64,000 nt of DNA from Shinisaurus crocodilurus (taxonomy: Eukaryota; Chordata; Lepidosauria; Squamata; Shinisauridae), in contig CM037888.1 in the NCBI GenBank assembly GCA_021292165.1, positions 34,119,091 to 34,183,090 on the forward strand, in the 5' to 3' direction. Positions 44,801 through 52,845 of this stretch are shown in pieces (the stretch's first letter is position 1; the number at the start of each line of letters is the position of its first letter). The position numbers and the translations under genes were made by a program. A model generated the notes under the pieces. It saw nothing but the letters and a program-made list of their open reading frames with translations, was not told the origin of the DNA and searched no databases.

Positions 44801-47800
44801 CAGCCAGTTTCAAAATATAGATCAGTCATAAGATCACACTTTAACCTTGGGCAACACAATTGGTCAAGACTTTACTTACTTTCCCATCCTCAAAACAGGT
44901 ATAATAATCTACCTCAGATGTTTACGCAAGCATCAAGGGAAAACACCACAAAGCAATTTACACAATAAAGGCACCACTGAACAGGATAACAACAGTACAG
45001 AAACCAAAGTGCACTTCTAGCACTGTAGGTTCAACCCTTCTCTTCTATGAAATCAATACCAAAATGCTTAATTACTTCCATGATGCAGAAAGACCAAAGG
45101 CCCCATATAAGTCACTGGAGTGGAATATTTACAAACCTCCATTCACTTGACTTTTCCGCCTAACTCGGGAGAGCGGTTTATTAGGCTTGTCTACTGTTCG
45201 AGGAGCGGATGTAATCAAGTTGTCATCTATATCATGTTCAATTCTACTTTTCTTTGCAGGATGTTCCCTTTCATCCTTAAAAAAGAAAGCACACAATTAT
45301 AATTTGAAATGTATTTACGGTAAGTTATTAACAAATGTTCTATGTCCATTTTTACTGATCCTCACTGGCAGTGAAATTGCATCCACCTAATTTTTATTTT
45401 CACACCTCTCATTTCGTAAGATTGTTTTTGGCAGACCGGGGGTTGTGGGTTGTCATAAAAGCCTGAAATAAAGGGTTCCCTCATGTTAAAACAAGGGAAA
45501 ACAGGACACAGCCCCCCAAAGTGTTGTTGGGAGGACTGTTTTGGAGTTTTTGTTGTCCACAGACTCGAGTTAAAATCCTGTACATCCGAATTAAAGAGTG
45601 CTCCACTATAATCAATCTGAATGATGAACATTTCGATCAGTGACAAGAGGACATGTTGGGCACAATCACCACAGCTTTAAACAAGCCACGGTGGCTTGTT
45701 TAAGCTGTGGTGCATGCTGGTCACCGTTTGCCTAATTACCTGCCCAGTAATAATGCAGGCCATAGGTTATCTGAGGGATATTTCTTCCTCGAACAAGCCA
45801 TGCCTCCTGGAATCAGACGACACGAAAAGCCGCACCCAGGTGGGTAATTAGGCAAATGGTGCCAGGCACGTGCCATGGTTTACCCAAGCCACTGTGACTT
45901 GTTTAAGCTGCAGTGATTGTGCGAACCGGATCACTGACCCATCTTTCCGGCACCTGATACTGATATACAGGCAGTCCCCAGGTTGCGAACGAATTCCGTT
46001 CTTAAGAATGTCTTTAAGTCGAATTTGTATGCAAGTCAGAACAGCATAGTGTTCTATACGTTAAAATTGGCATTTATGCAAATTGCGTAAATTACGCAAA
46101 TTGCGTAGTGTACTACGCTATGTACTCTACGTAAACGACATAGTGCTGGGGAACCCAGAAGTCCATTCTTAAGTATGGGTTGTTTGTAAGTCGGACGTTC
46201 TTAACTCGGGGCTGCCTGTACAGAATGAAATTATGGGCTTCATCAGTATTACAGTGATTTCACTTCACCTGATTACCAGCAGTATCTCAAGCAAAAACCA
46301 ATGAATCAAGTTAATCTCCTCAGAATAAACATGAACCTAATAGCAGCAACAAAATATGAATTCGTTAAATACAGTTTATTCATATTTAAGATAGGGAAGC
46401 AGGAATCCAGTGACTGGTTGATCTATGATGCTTTTGCCCTTGATTCAATCACCTTCTATCAACCAAGCCATGCCGCCCTAGGGAGATCCTATCAAATAAG
46501 TCATGTATTGGGTGTTGACTGCACATACTTACAACAATATCTCTCAATTTACTACAGCGCTGATTAGCAAGGCCAATCTTCAAAGAACATTTACTTACGG
46601 GGGTTGTTCGCATGTAACAGCAGCAAATTGTGGGTTAATTAACCCACAAATTGGCACAGCACATGCTGAGCAATTCCGCAGCCTTTTTGAATATTCAACC
46701 TCTGATCAGGTCAAAACATACCACTGCAAATTGCGGGCTAATTGACCCACAATTTGCTACTGTTATGTGTGAACTGGGTCAATGTTTATATCAGGGGTGG
46801 GGAACATGTGGCCCTCTAGATGTTGGACTACAACTCCCATCAGCTCTGGCCAGCATGGCAAATGGTGAGGGATGATGGGAGTTGCAGCCTAATAACATCT
46901 GGAGGGCCACACATGCCCCGTCCCTGGTTTATATGCTGCTTTCCTGCCTAGAAGGGCCACCAAAGTAGCTTACAACCAAATAGTTATAAATAATAAAATG
47001 TCATAAAACATGTCACAATGTATTGCTGAACCATAATACAATTTCTTCAAAGAACTAGCACCGTTTAAACAGCAGCTAACCAAAAGAAAGCCACTAAGCT
47101 GAACAAACCCTTTTCACATCACAAACAGTAGTGGCATATTAAAATAATGCCTCTCTAGTCAGATCACAATACATGAGGCTGGTATGTATGGAGTCTGCTT
47201 ATGTTGTATTATTTCATTTTATTCCTCCTTTCATCCAAGGAGCTCAAGGTAGCATATATAGTTCACCTCTACCCATTTTATCCTCACAACCATCCTGTAA
47301 GGTAGGTCAGGCTAAGAAATAGTGACTGGCACAAGGTCATCCAGGGAGTTCCATGACTGAGTGGAAATTTGAACCTGGTCACCCTAGGCCAGTGATGGCA
47401 AACCCATGCCCCGCGTGCCACAGCTGGCATGCGAGGACCGCTCTGCCGGCACGTGAGCCATAGGTGGCCTGGGGCACAGAGCTCGAACAGAGCTCGAGAG
47501 CAGGGGGGCGAAGCGGCCGCTCCTGCCCGCCGTGTGTCGCCCGGCATCCCACAGGCTGCCGCCTCTGCCGGGGAAGAGCCGAGAAGGTCCTCCCGGGGCG
47601 GGTAGGCCTGGAGAGTCACCGCCCGGCGCCAACATTCCCCCACGGTGGCGTGAGGCAGCGTCATGCTGCGCGCCCGGGCTCAGGCCATGACGTGGCGGGC
47701 GGGGCCGACTTGCTGCTTCCTCGCCGCCCACACGGTCCGCGCCGCCCGCGCCAGTCCCATCGCATCACTTCCGGCGCGGCAGAAGTGACACGATGGGACC

Positions 47801-48591
47801 CTGCTCCGGCGCGCTGGACCCCCGCACTATGTTTTTGGCGGGGGAAACCAGGGCAACAGGGCGCTGGACGTGATGTGATGGGCGGCGGCTTGAGCGGTGC
47901 GGAGAACGCTCCACGCCGCTCAGAAGAGCGAGATCGGGCCGCCGCCGCGCAGGGCTGCCGCTTCAGAGGCTCTGATTTCTGGCAAGATCACTAGGGGATA
48001 TCAGGCTCGTGGGTACCAGGGACATGGCCTTTTCAGTTGTGGCCCCATGCCTTTGGAAATCCCTTTGTAGGGAACTCCACCAAGCCTCTTCTCTTACTGT
48101 CTTCTGACAGTCCTTTTAAGACTTATTTTGTAATAGCTTTCCTAAATGATGTTTACGTCTACTGAATATGTTTACAACCGAAGTGCTTTAAAACTTTTTT
48201 ATTATGATGTACTGTAGTTTTAATGTTTATTTTTGTAAACCACCATTGGAAGATTTTGACCTAAATGGGAGATAAATATCACAAATACCTAAATACAGAT
48301 GGGAATTTACGTTACATGTTTTATATACTTGTACCTTATAATAAAGATTTAAAAAAGATTAACATAATCCTGTCAAAACACCATAAGCAGTTACTGAGCA
48401 CTTACCTTTGGGGTACTTCCTTTAATAAACTTTTTTATTGAAGACAATAAGCCAGTTTCATTTTTCTGAGGTTTTCCTCCACCAACAGGTAAGCTCTCTT
48501 CCACCTCTGAGTATTTTCTCTTTACTCTCAATGCACGCTGTGTGTGATTTTGATTTGACTGCTGAGAAGCTTTCCGCGTTCTCAGCCTCAT
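25099..48591 (-). CDS. CTDSPL2: CTDSPL2, CTD small phosphatase-like protein 2 (complete coding sequence, 12 coding exons)
   Basis: HAD-superfamily serine/threonine phosphatase of the SCP/Dullard group, expected to act on phosphoserine substrates such as the RNA polymerase II CTD or SMADs (family knowledge). Exons: 48406-48591, 45137-45275, 42711-42860, 42294-42506, 41621-41699, 40405-40516, 40166-40252, 32829-32891, 32657-32736, 30536-30662, 29264-29359 and 25099-25164. They sum to 1,398 bp, or 465 residues plus stop; human is 466 as I recall. The N-terminal half (1-255) is a low-complexity regulatory region starting [11 protein letters not shown]. The catalytic domain starts near 285 with SLVLDLDETLVHC (Asp292 nucleophile, Asp294 acid/base), followed by [22 protein letters not shown], the lysine motif of TASKK, and [15 protein letters not shown] (second Asp cluster). 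It ends [11 protein letters not shown]. No stop or frameshift was found. One intron uses a GC donor. Exon 1 (5' UTR) is outside the window. Confidence 0.97.
25441..25506. repeat. Near-perfect palindrome, 33-bp arms
   Basis: AATCCTAAACACGTTGAGGC followed by AGAAAAAAGCCCC, then the inverse complement with only two mismatches. It is similar to the single arm at about 53,765-53,850, so it is part of a dispersed element nested in the larger transposon. Confidence 0.85.
25868..26019. repeat. Long inverted repeat, arms about 73 bp, loop 5 bp
   Basis: GGCCAAGCCGCGGCCCGCCA, AACAGCTG, GCGAAGG, CAGCTGTTTGGCGCTGTGGC pair with the opposite arm. Arms differ by a few substitutions and indels. Confidence 0.85.
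26299..26710. mobile_element. Foldback element of about 410 bp
   Basis: Outer arms ACAAAACAATAAGC and GCTTATTGTTTTGT. Inner arm sequence CACCAGGAGGAAAATG pairs with CATTTTCCTCCTGGTG, and AGTGGCTTCGGTAACC with GGTTACTGAAGCCACT. Non-coding. Confidence 0.75.
26771..28490 (-). mobile_element. Young 5'-truncated CR1 LINE with uninterrupted RT frame
   Basis: An open frame of about 540 CR1 codons (28,490 down to the stop at 26,868) covers the complete reverse transcriptase and C-terminal domain: [139 protein letters not shown] and a final RHLSEML. The ADD catalytic motif is intact. ORF1 and the endonuclease are missing through 5' truncation. The 3' end carries a short (ATTCTATG)n tail typical of CR1. 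It sits sense within CTDSPL2 intron 12. The reading frame's first codons (28,491-28,535) are host sequence. Not an active element, but little decayed. Confidence 0.93.
28576..28601. repeat. (CA)n microsatellite
   Basis: CA run beside the foldback element. Confidence 0.9.
28612..28935. mobile_element. Foldback MITE with internal palindromes
   Basis: A terminal-side palindrome at 28,624-28,667 (ACCACAGCCCACCATG against CATAGTGGGCTGTGGT). A large inverted repeat at 28,724-28,850 (GGGTTGTGTGAGGGTTAAAC against GTTTAACCCCAGCACAACCC). GAATATTCA occurs in both halves. Related in form to the copies at 45.66, 46.6 and 61.75 kb. Confidence 0.7.
29264..29359 (-). CDS. CTDSPL2: CTDSPL2 exon 12
   Basis: 96 bp, [20 protein letters not shown] then [12 protein letters not shown] (residues 413-444). 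The acceptor is attttag and the donor GTATGT. Includes the family's NGIPIESW motif. Confidence 0.97.
29694..29923 (-). mobile_element. tRNA-derived SINE (family A)
   Basis: Minus orientation. tRNA-like head (GCGTAGTGGTGAGAATGTTG), GGGTTCTAGTCCCCGCTCGA, the GTCACTCTGACTCAGCCTAACC body, and a tail CGCCTTGGGTTCCTTGCAGG ending in (AATA)n. Confidence 0.85.
30536..30662 (-). CDS. CTDSPL2: CTDSPL2 exon 11
   Basis: 127 bp, [20 protein letters not shown], then [22 protein letters not shown] (residues 371-412). It contains the conserved DNSP of the SCP/Dullard active site. The acceptor is aactgcag and the donor GTGAGTG. Confidence 0.97.
31261..31670. repeat. Dispersed repeat, GGACCTGCAACAAAATGTTGCAG family, copy 1
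   Basis: Starts TAGGACCTACAACAAAATATT and continues ATTCAGGATTCCAGCCAGCC. Contains a perfect 13-bp-stem hairpin at 31,567-31,598 (ACCACCCTCTTGT, loop of 6). Relatives lie at 31,681, 40,967, 55,361 and 58,066. Possibly a SINE or LINE 3' part; no coding seen. Confidence 0.65.
31681..31960. repeat. Dispersed repeat, GGACCTGCAACAAAATGTTGCAG family, copy 2
   Basis: GTGGGACCTGCAACAAAATG start, GAGTTCCAGCCAGCCATG, and an end at CTGAGTCCACTATTTATTT. Tandem to copy 1. Confidence 0.65.
31988..32182 (-). mobile_element. tRNA-derived SINE (family B)
   Basis: Minus orientation. A-box-like AGCTCAGTGGTGGAGCACCT and B-box GGTTCAATTCTTGGC at the 5' end (near 32,180-32,115). The 3' end TGGTCTGACTCAGTATAAGG is typical of a widespread sauropsid SINE. 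Not a functional tRNA gene, since the acceptor stem cannot form. Confidence 0.85.
32657..32736 (-). CDS. CTDSPL2: CTDSPL2 exon 10
   Basis: 80 bp, [20 protein letters not shown] then PKKQLV and a split Arg (residues 344-370). It carries the HAD Thr (TAS) and Lys motif. The acceptor is atctgtag and the donor GTAAGC. Confidence 0.96.
32829..32891 (-). CDS. CTDSPL2: CTDSPL2 exon 9
   Basis: 63 bp, [20 protein letters not shown] then E (residues 323-343). The acceptor is attctag and the donor GTAATG. It follows a 7.3-kb repeat-filled intron and precedes a 92-bp intron. Confidence 0.96.
33403..33664. mobile_element. Tigger/pogo-like MITE (262 bp)
   Basis: TIRs CAGTAATAGCTTGGATTGCA and CAGCAATACCTTGGATTGAG (inverse complement of right end), flanked by TA on both sides. 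In CTDSPL2 intron 8. Confidence 0.8.
34255..34332. mobile_element. hAT-like MITE copy 4 (78 bp)
   Basis: CAGTGTTCTCCAACCTTGGG ends. Almost no unpaired centre. Exact 8-bp duplication ACCTAAAG (34247-34254, 34333-34340). CTDSPL2 intron 8. Confidence 0.92.
35776..36330 (-). mobile_element. L2-clade LINE 3' fragment
   Basis: Minus-strand frame ends with [20 protein letters not shown] and [15 protein letters not shown], the C-terminus typical of L2-clade ORF2. Then a 3' UTR with ATCGCCCAGGGTGGCCGG and an (AAAT)n tail at 35,776-35,822. The segment above 36,260 may be a separate MITE fragment (TACTTGGAAATCAGTTGCAC). Confidence 0.8.
36789..36807 (+). repeat. Poly-G run
   Basis: About 19 consecutive G on the plus strand in intron 8. 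Confidence 0.9.
36810..37800. other. CTDSPL2 intron 8, unassigned stretch
   Basis: A short minus frame near 37,060-37,190 ([15 protein letters not shown]) loosely resembles a Penelope-type element, too short to call. Nothing else recognised. Confidence 0.4.
37807..40114 (+). mobile_element. Helitron-like non-autonomous element carrying a minisatellite
   Basis: Begins TCTATATATATATATAAAAG directly after an A and ends GCGAAGCCACGGGCAACAGC plus TAG directly before a T. A TC start, CTAG end, A/T target site and a weak GC-rich hairpin just before the 3' end are the Helitron signature. The first 900 bp hold two diverged copies of GAATGACTGTTGTGTGTGGG with ACGGATC..CCCCAAAC.TGGCAC, and repeated units around GGAGC.GTTATGCAAAT. 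The rest is a G-rich tandem array. No Rep/helicase coding. Located in CTDSPL2 intron 8. Confidence 0.7.
38727..40046 (+). repeat. G-rich minisatellite, about 35 units with higher-order structure
   Basis: Monomers of about 26-47 bp built on AGCAGGGATTTCATTGTTG, TGTAGTCCC and a variable run of 4-15 G. Landmark monomer CTGGGATTACATTGTGTGGT recurs at 39,061, 39,271 and 39,483, giving a higher-order period of about 210 bp. Open frames on both strands here are composition artefacts. Confidence 0.93.
40166..40252 (-). CDS. CTDSPL2: CTDSPL2 exon 8
   Basis: 87 bp, [20 protein letters not shown] then VLFQDVIYQ (residues 294-322). It begins with the general acid/base Asp of DXDXT. The acceptor is tttgtag and the donor GTAATC. 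Confidence 0.96.
40405..40516 (-). CDS. CTDSPL2: CTDSPL2 exon 7
   Basis: 112 bp, [20 protein letters not shown] to [11 protein letters not shown] (residues 257-293). It ends inside the catalytic DLDET motif. The acceptor is cttctag and the donor GTAAGG, followed by a 152-bp intron. Confidence 0.96.
40967..41412 (+). repeat. Dispersed repeat, GGACCTGCAACAAAATGTTGCAG family, copy 3 (longest)
   Basis: Full-looking copy: GTGGGACCTGCAACAAAATG start, GCCACTGAGCATGCTCAG, and a LINE-like 3' end GTAAACCACCCCAAAATAAA, then AATAAATAAA. CTDSPL2 intron 6. Confidence 0.7.
41621..41699 (-). CDS. CTDSPL2: CTDSPL2 exon 6
   Basis: 79 bp, [20 protein letters not shown] then WEVFD (residues 230-256, both ends split). 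The acceptor is ttattag and the donor GTATGTG. Confidence 0.95.
42294..42506 (-). CDS. CTDSPL2: CTDSPL2 exon 5
   Basis: 213 bp, [20 protein letters not shown], then DMEQVDEI, to RDLPPLT (residues 159-229 plus one base). Ser/Thr-rich and acidic linker. The acceptor is atttcag and the donor GTAAGG. Confidence 0.95.
42711..42860 (-). CDS. CTDSPL2: CTDSPL2 exon 4 (GC splice donor)
   Basis: 150 bp encoding [20 protein letters not shown], then [18 protein letters not shown] and SPANKN. The acceptor is gttctag. The donor reads AATG|GCAAGT, a GC-AG type with otherwise ideal context. The 204-bp intron that follows restores the conserved Gly codon and phase. Confidence 0.94.
43080..43520. repeat. Degenerate foldback repeat
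   Basis: Repeated forward and inverted AAACCATGGTTT-like motifs: GCTAAACTATGGTTTAGTAT, ATAAACCATAGTTAAGACTA, CATAACAATAAACCCTAGTT. Probably an old MITE. Confidence 0.45.
43965..44670. mobile_element. Composite DNA element with internal SINEs, copy 1
   Basis: Ends resemble AGGGTCTCCAGCATGGTGCC and CCCAAAAAGGTTGGGGGG. Body segments GCCATGCTGCAAAG, GAGTTCAAAAGAG-GTTTTGTGTTCTGGAA and GCCATGGCAGCC are shared with 55,419-56,110. Family A SINE sequence lies at 44,146-44,280 (minus) and 44,278-44,403 (plus). Confidence 0.6.
44146..44403. mobile_element. Head-to-head pair of family A SINE fragments
   Basis: Minus copy (TTATATTCCACCTTTCCTCC, GTAGGTTAGGCTG) abuts a plus copy (TCACTGACTCTCAGCCTAAC, (AATA)n tail) near 44,280. 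It creates an inverted repeat in the CTDSPL2 intron 3 transcript. Confidence 0.8.
45137..45275 (-). CDS. CTDSPL2: CTDSPL2 exon 3
   Basis: 139 bp, from [18 protein letters not shown] through [16 protein letters not shown] to VRRKSQVNG (residues 63-108 plus one base). The acceptor is tttttaag and the donor the weak GTTTGT. Basic nuclear-localisation-like clusters (KKSR, RVRRK) are visible. Confidence 0.93.
45660..45935. mobile_element. Foldback MITE with internal palindromes
   Basis: Near-perfect palindrome 45,668-45,711 (ACCACAGCTTTAAACAAGCC / GGTGGCTTGTTTAAGCTGTG). CCTAATTACCTGCCCAG mirrors GGTGGGTAATTAGGC. The right side has ACTTGTTTAAGCTGCAGTGA and TGTGCGAACCGG. CTDSPL2 intron 2. Confidence 0.7.
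45968..46218. mobile_element. Tigger/pogo-like MITE (251 bp)
   Basis: CAGGCAGTCCCCAGGTTGCG start and inverse of CAGGCAGCCCCGAGTTAAGA at the end, flanked by TA on both sides. Internal TTGCGTAAATTACGCAA palindrome. Confidence 0.85.
46600..46782. mobile_element. Foldback MITE with internal palindromes
   Basis: GTTCGCATGTAACAG at one end and CTGTTATGTGTGAAC at the other. Two internal palindromes (AATTGTGGGTTAATTAACCC, GCGGGCTAATTGACCC). GAATATTCAA in the middle. Confidence 0.75.
46792..46926. mobile_element. hAT-like MITE, second family (135 bp)
   Basis: TIRs CAGGGGTGGGGAACATGTGG and CAGGGACGGGGCATGTGTGG (inverse of right end). Exact 8-bp duplication GTTTATAT (46784-46791, 46927-46934). Confidence 0.92.
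47215..47392 (-). mobile_element. Family A SINE fragment
   Basis: Minus orientation (TTCCTCCTTTCATCCAAGGA, GTAGGTCAGGCTAAG, GGTTCAAATTTCC). Confidence 0.75.
47395..47990. other. CpG-dense block in CTDSPL2 intron 2
   Basis: About 600 bp of high GC and CpG in an AT-rich intron, abruptly bounded by a SINE and an L2 tail. The start CCAGTGATGGCAAACCCATG looks like a transposon end, so it may be a GC-rich repeat rather than a promoter. Long frames on both strands (up to 176 codons) show no recognisable domain. Confidence 0.55.
48000..48290 (+). mobile_element. L2-like LINE 3' end
   Basis: Remnant of the FSVVAP.LW..L C-terminus (GGCCTTTTCAGTTGTGGCCC) followed by a 3' UTR and GTAAACCACCATTGGAAGAT. 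Confidence 0.65.
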
Positions 48592-48614
48592 TTTTGTTGG
48601 TATCACATGTAAAA
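48406..48614 (-). CDS. CTDSPL2: CTDSPL2 exon 2 (first coding exon, with 23 nt of 5' UTR)
   Basis: CDS is 48406-48591 (62 codons), from [11 protein letters not shown] to [10 protein letters not shown], and includes [12 protein letters not shown]. The 5' UTR part (48592-48614) follows an acceptor ctcttgcag. The initiator has A at -3. The donor GTAAGTG is in phase 0. An open frame continues 5' of the acceptor but is not expected to be coding. Confidence 0.95.
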
Positions 48615-51600
48615 CTGCAAGAGAACAAGAACAGAAAAAGCGCTGTCCCAAAAGTACTAACCCTCTATAGTTATTTAGCATAATTCAAAGCAGGGAAAGG
48701 TATTTTTTAACAATATGCATTTTATTTTTAAAACATTACAAAATTGGATTCTAGCTCTCCCAAGAGCTGAGGCTGGCATCTAGAAATTTGAAAAAGTATG
48801 GTATCACTGGCTAAAATACATCCATTTGACTCTCCAACACCTATTAAACCTAAGAATAAGATCAAAACACAAGGGCTCAAATTAGGCAGATATCTTATAA
48901 TCCAGGTGAGCCACATTTATAAAGGGGAAAGCAGAACATGCTCAGGATATGCAGCACTTTTATCCCAAACCCAAGCATGCATTTCAGTGAGACTACATAG
49001 GTGCTTTTCTGCAACAGGACCTGTGGCAGGATAGGGGGAGCTGTTCAGAGCTATGGGAGAAATCTAAAATGTAGTATACTTTATGACCCTACTCAAGTGG
49101 AAGCAAAACGTGCCTCCCACCTGGATTCTTTGTCTGGGCAAAGGGCGACTTTAGCTCCCATCCCAATTGTGTCCCAGAGACCAGTGCTTGTGCAGAATTT
49201 CATGGAGATCTATAGGGGAAACAGAAGCATCATATCTCCAAGGGAATTACAGGTTGGCCACAGAGGTAACAAGGCCTTGCCTTCCTTCTGCTCAGTCCTG
49301 GAGGCACTGAAGGAGGCTCTACATCCATGAGAGTGGAAGAATTGCTGCTATCATCTTTTGCTCTCACTGGCTCTTTTCCTTTACAAGTGAAGCATGACCA
49401 AGAGATGGAAGCAGGGAAATGGAAAATAACGTATTATAATAACTGCGAACCAAAAATTATTTAAGGCTGACATGTTACACACATTTACATGCATTAGTAC
49501 ACGTATTGGCAAGCCTGGTCCATACAAAAAGAGTACAAGGAACAGAGCAACACCAAGACAGTTTATTAATTTGCTGCATTTGCACTATGCATATACAAAC
49601 ATGTGTCCTAATCACATTCTAATTGGACATGCATGTCTGGGAGGGCAAATGGAAGATGTTATTCTCTACATCCATATTCACAAACGACTCGCACCTGAAC
49701 ACACCCCATATCCATTTCTAGCTCTCCTACATTCAGCAACTCCACCTGAACACACTCCTACATACTTCCCGCATGGCTAGGGGCAAGTCACAACCTGTTA
49801 GATCCTCAGCTTACCATCTGGGGAAAAAGTATGTTTGTGAGGCACACCAGAGGGAAGGATAGGAAACGAACTTCCACTAATGTTTGTAAGCTGCTGTAGA
49901 ACTACAATGATGAGGCAGAGCTAAACCCAAGAGCTCTGTGCACAGGTGTCTGACTTAGGCAAAGTTAACAAAAACCACTAAAATATTACCTCATGGGAAC
50001 ACTTTATTTAGATGAAGTGGTTTCAATTTATCAAGTTTATTTTAAATTCTACATTGACAAAATATAGGATTACCCTGTGAAAGGATTTTCTGGGACAATA
50101 GAAAAATCCTTAATTAGGGAAAGCTTCAATAAAGTGGGTAAGAACTACCAGCTGTAAACAAACAAACAAACAAAAAGATATGACATCTTAATTGGGTAAA
50201 ATGCAACATGAAGTTGTGGCTTTGTCCTTAATTTTCAGTTGTCATTTGAAGTAACATACAACGGATTCATGTTGAGGTACCTGTTTAATTTTGATGGATT
50301 TCAATTTAAAAGCAGCATATATTATTGCAGACCTATTATCAAATTACAAGATGTGCCTTAGGATTTTTTTCTTCTTAGAGCATGATCTAAATAAACGTAT
50401 ACATCTTGATGTCCCATGGATTTCAAAGGGAGTAAGTTAAGCATATGCTTAACGATCCCATTGAAATTCCAAGTGCTTAACTTTGGTTGGATTGCACCTT
50501 CTCTTGGGAAAACCCAGGCGGGGAGGCATTACTAGTAGTAACTTGTCCAAAAGGTATGAAGGGGAATGCTGCACCTATCTACAGAAAGGAATAGAAGATA
50601 GGCAGCAAATGCATATGCAGAGGCCATGTTTCTGAATGGGAGATTAGGTATCTCTACTGAGAGACAGTGCAAGTGCTATCCTCCAAGGCACAGTTCATTC
50701 AACTGAGCTGAATGCTAGTGCCAGAGAGTCCCTTGGTTTATTTCATATCATAACTATCAAGCCTCAGTTATAAATATCCTTAATGGTCTTAGCAACAGTT
50801 ACTTACAATCCTCTTGATGACAGACCTTTGCTTTACCAATACTTGACACAGGAAGAACACAATGCTATTTCCGCTTGTATTACACACAAATAAAACATCC
50901 AAGATTTAAATTAGCATATATATGCAATGCAGATGTCCTGAGAACTATGGATTCCTGAAAGAGGTTCTGTGCATCTAACAGCACATGACACGGAGAAATC
51001 CAACAGGTGCAGCATTTACTTTCATAATGAAATTCAAGAATGCATATATAGTGATAATTTAAAGGGTGTCTTTCAAACTGGAAACTAAAAAAAAACACAA
51101 AACATAAAAAAAAGGAATTGCCTGACATCAGAAGTAACATAGTGCTCTCATCTTATTATATCAGACACAGTGGTGCAACAAATTCCAGGTTCTGTCTGAC
51201 CTTCAGCCTGCAAAAGTTGGGAACAATACCTCAGGAACTAACAAAGGGCATTACTACTTGTACTATACTGAGAAATGCAGAAAATAGTGACAGATTACAG
51301 TAAAGAAAGATGCACAGGGATGGGGAATTGTGGGGAATTTTCCCCCCATTTTATAAAAGATTAGAAGTTATCTGTGGCTGCCATACAAATGTGACACAAA
51401 AAGCATGTTGGCCATAAGAAAAAAGCGGGGGGCGGGGCGGGGAGCTGGCTGGTGTTGAAGCCATGGAGTCAACATTTAATCACAGTGTTAAGATGGGAAG
51501 TGGGAGGAGGTAGTGGACATTTCAATTAGGCTCTGCTTCTAGGTGCTGCGATGGTTTCAGGTTGCATCTATACCGGTAACCAGCAGGATGAAGAAATAAA

Positions 51601-51790
51601 CGATGGTTGATTTTACTGAAATATAAAATCCACCTGTTACCTGGATCTGTGAAACACACAGGTTCCTTGGTGGGTGGAAAACAAAAGTAGAGAAAAACTA
51701 AATTGTCTTTATATTAACAAAGCTGGAGAACATTTTAGGTGAGGTACTACGTTAAAAAAAGTCAACAGAAGCAAAATTGGTCAGCTTTAC
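48615..51790. other. CTDSPL2 intron 1, mostly unassigned
   Basis: No exon seen. 50,395-50,500 has a GGATTGCACC/GCTTAACTTTGG-type degenerate foldback fragment. The non-coding first exon is not visible here or to the right. Confidence 0.5.
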
Positions 51791-51794
51791 CTAG

Positions 51795-52140
51795 GAGGGG
51801 ACCTTTTCAGTAGTGGTACCCCAGTTATGGAACAGCCTTTCCAGGGAGGTTTGCCTGGTGCCATACCTGTAGTCTTGTCCAGTGCCAGATGAAGAACTTT
51901 CTGTTCACCTTTTAAGTAATTCATGTAGTCTGGGCCCCCTCAGTTTTATAATCTGTGTTTAATTTTGGGATGCTATGAATTTTGCTTTATCATATTTTAT
52001 GTTGCTTTTGATGTTATGTTTTCATGTTTTATTTTGTGTTTAAATTGTTTTAATGTTTGTTTATTGTAAGCCGCCCTGAAAACTTTATGCTATGGGGTGG
52101 CGTACAAATGTCAGAAATCAATGAAATAAAATTAAAATAT
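51795..52140 (+). mobile_element. L2-like LINE 3' end
   Basis: GACCTTTTCAGTAGTGGTAC (FSVVAP-type C-terminus, decayed), a T-rich 3' UTR, GTAAGCCGCCCTGAAAACTT and an AATAAAATTAAAATA tail. Confidence 0.75.
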
Positions 52141-52654
52141 AGGAATTTGGAGGGGATGTCCCCTCAGAGAATAAAGCCCCTCACCTGTGAAGTGGTCTTG
52201 CTATAAAGAGTTTGAACAGTTTTCAGAAGCATATCCCTTTAGGTGACAATGGAATAAATTAATCAGGCCCACAGTAGCATGAATACCTTTGCTAACCCCT
52301 CCTTCCGTAACATTCAGAGAAAAGCCTCTCCTGTATCAACAAATGTGTTTGCTGTAAATGCCTTTTTTGCAAACACTGAACAACGTAACGGGAGTCCGGA
52401 AGTGGTGTTGTAATTGGCAGCTGTTGCTGCCTCTCAGTCTAGGACTGTATTTCAGCCCATCAGGCACAGATTTGTGGAGGCTGGAATTGGAGACATGAGG
52501 CAATGTTTCTATGAATATGGCAAATAATACAAAACGGATTCCAGTTGCCATTGGCACAATTCTTTTACTCCACATATAGTTCAATGAATCTATGCCAAGT
52601 TGTCTGAAATTTGCCCTCTTTTAATAATTTAATATGGAGTATTTTTTCAGGGGC

Positions 52655-52845
52655 TGCCAGTGCTAGGAGGTCCTGGATCCAAGTATCAATTCTCGGGGTG
52701 GCCTTGGATTACTCTGGTATTCTGTTTTAATTCTTTATATTATGTTTTATCATGTTGTATTTTAGGGTTTTAATTTTTGTGAACTGCCGAGAGAGCTTTG
52801 GCTATTGGGCAGTATAGAAATGTAATAAATAAATAAATTTCAACT
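52655..52845 (+). mobile_element. LINE/SINE 3' tail
   Basis: GTGAACTGCCGAGAGAGCTT, TGGGCAGTATAGAAATGTAA, (AATA)n. Confidence 0.7.

Noticed and set aside
47464..47994. 176-codon frame in the CpG-dense block
   Set aside because: Arg/Pro/Gly-rich, with equally long frames on the other strand; no recognisable domain.
48592..48681. N-terminal extension of CTDSPL2 reading upstream of MRLRTRK
   Set aside because: A clear acceptor at 48,615 marks the exon boundary; sequence beyond is intron and unlike any family member's N-terminus.
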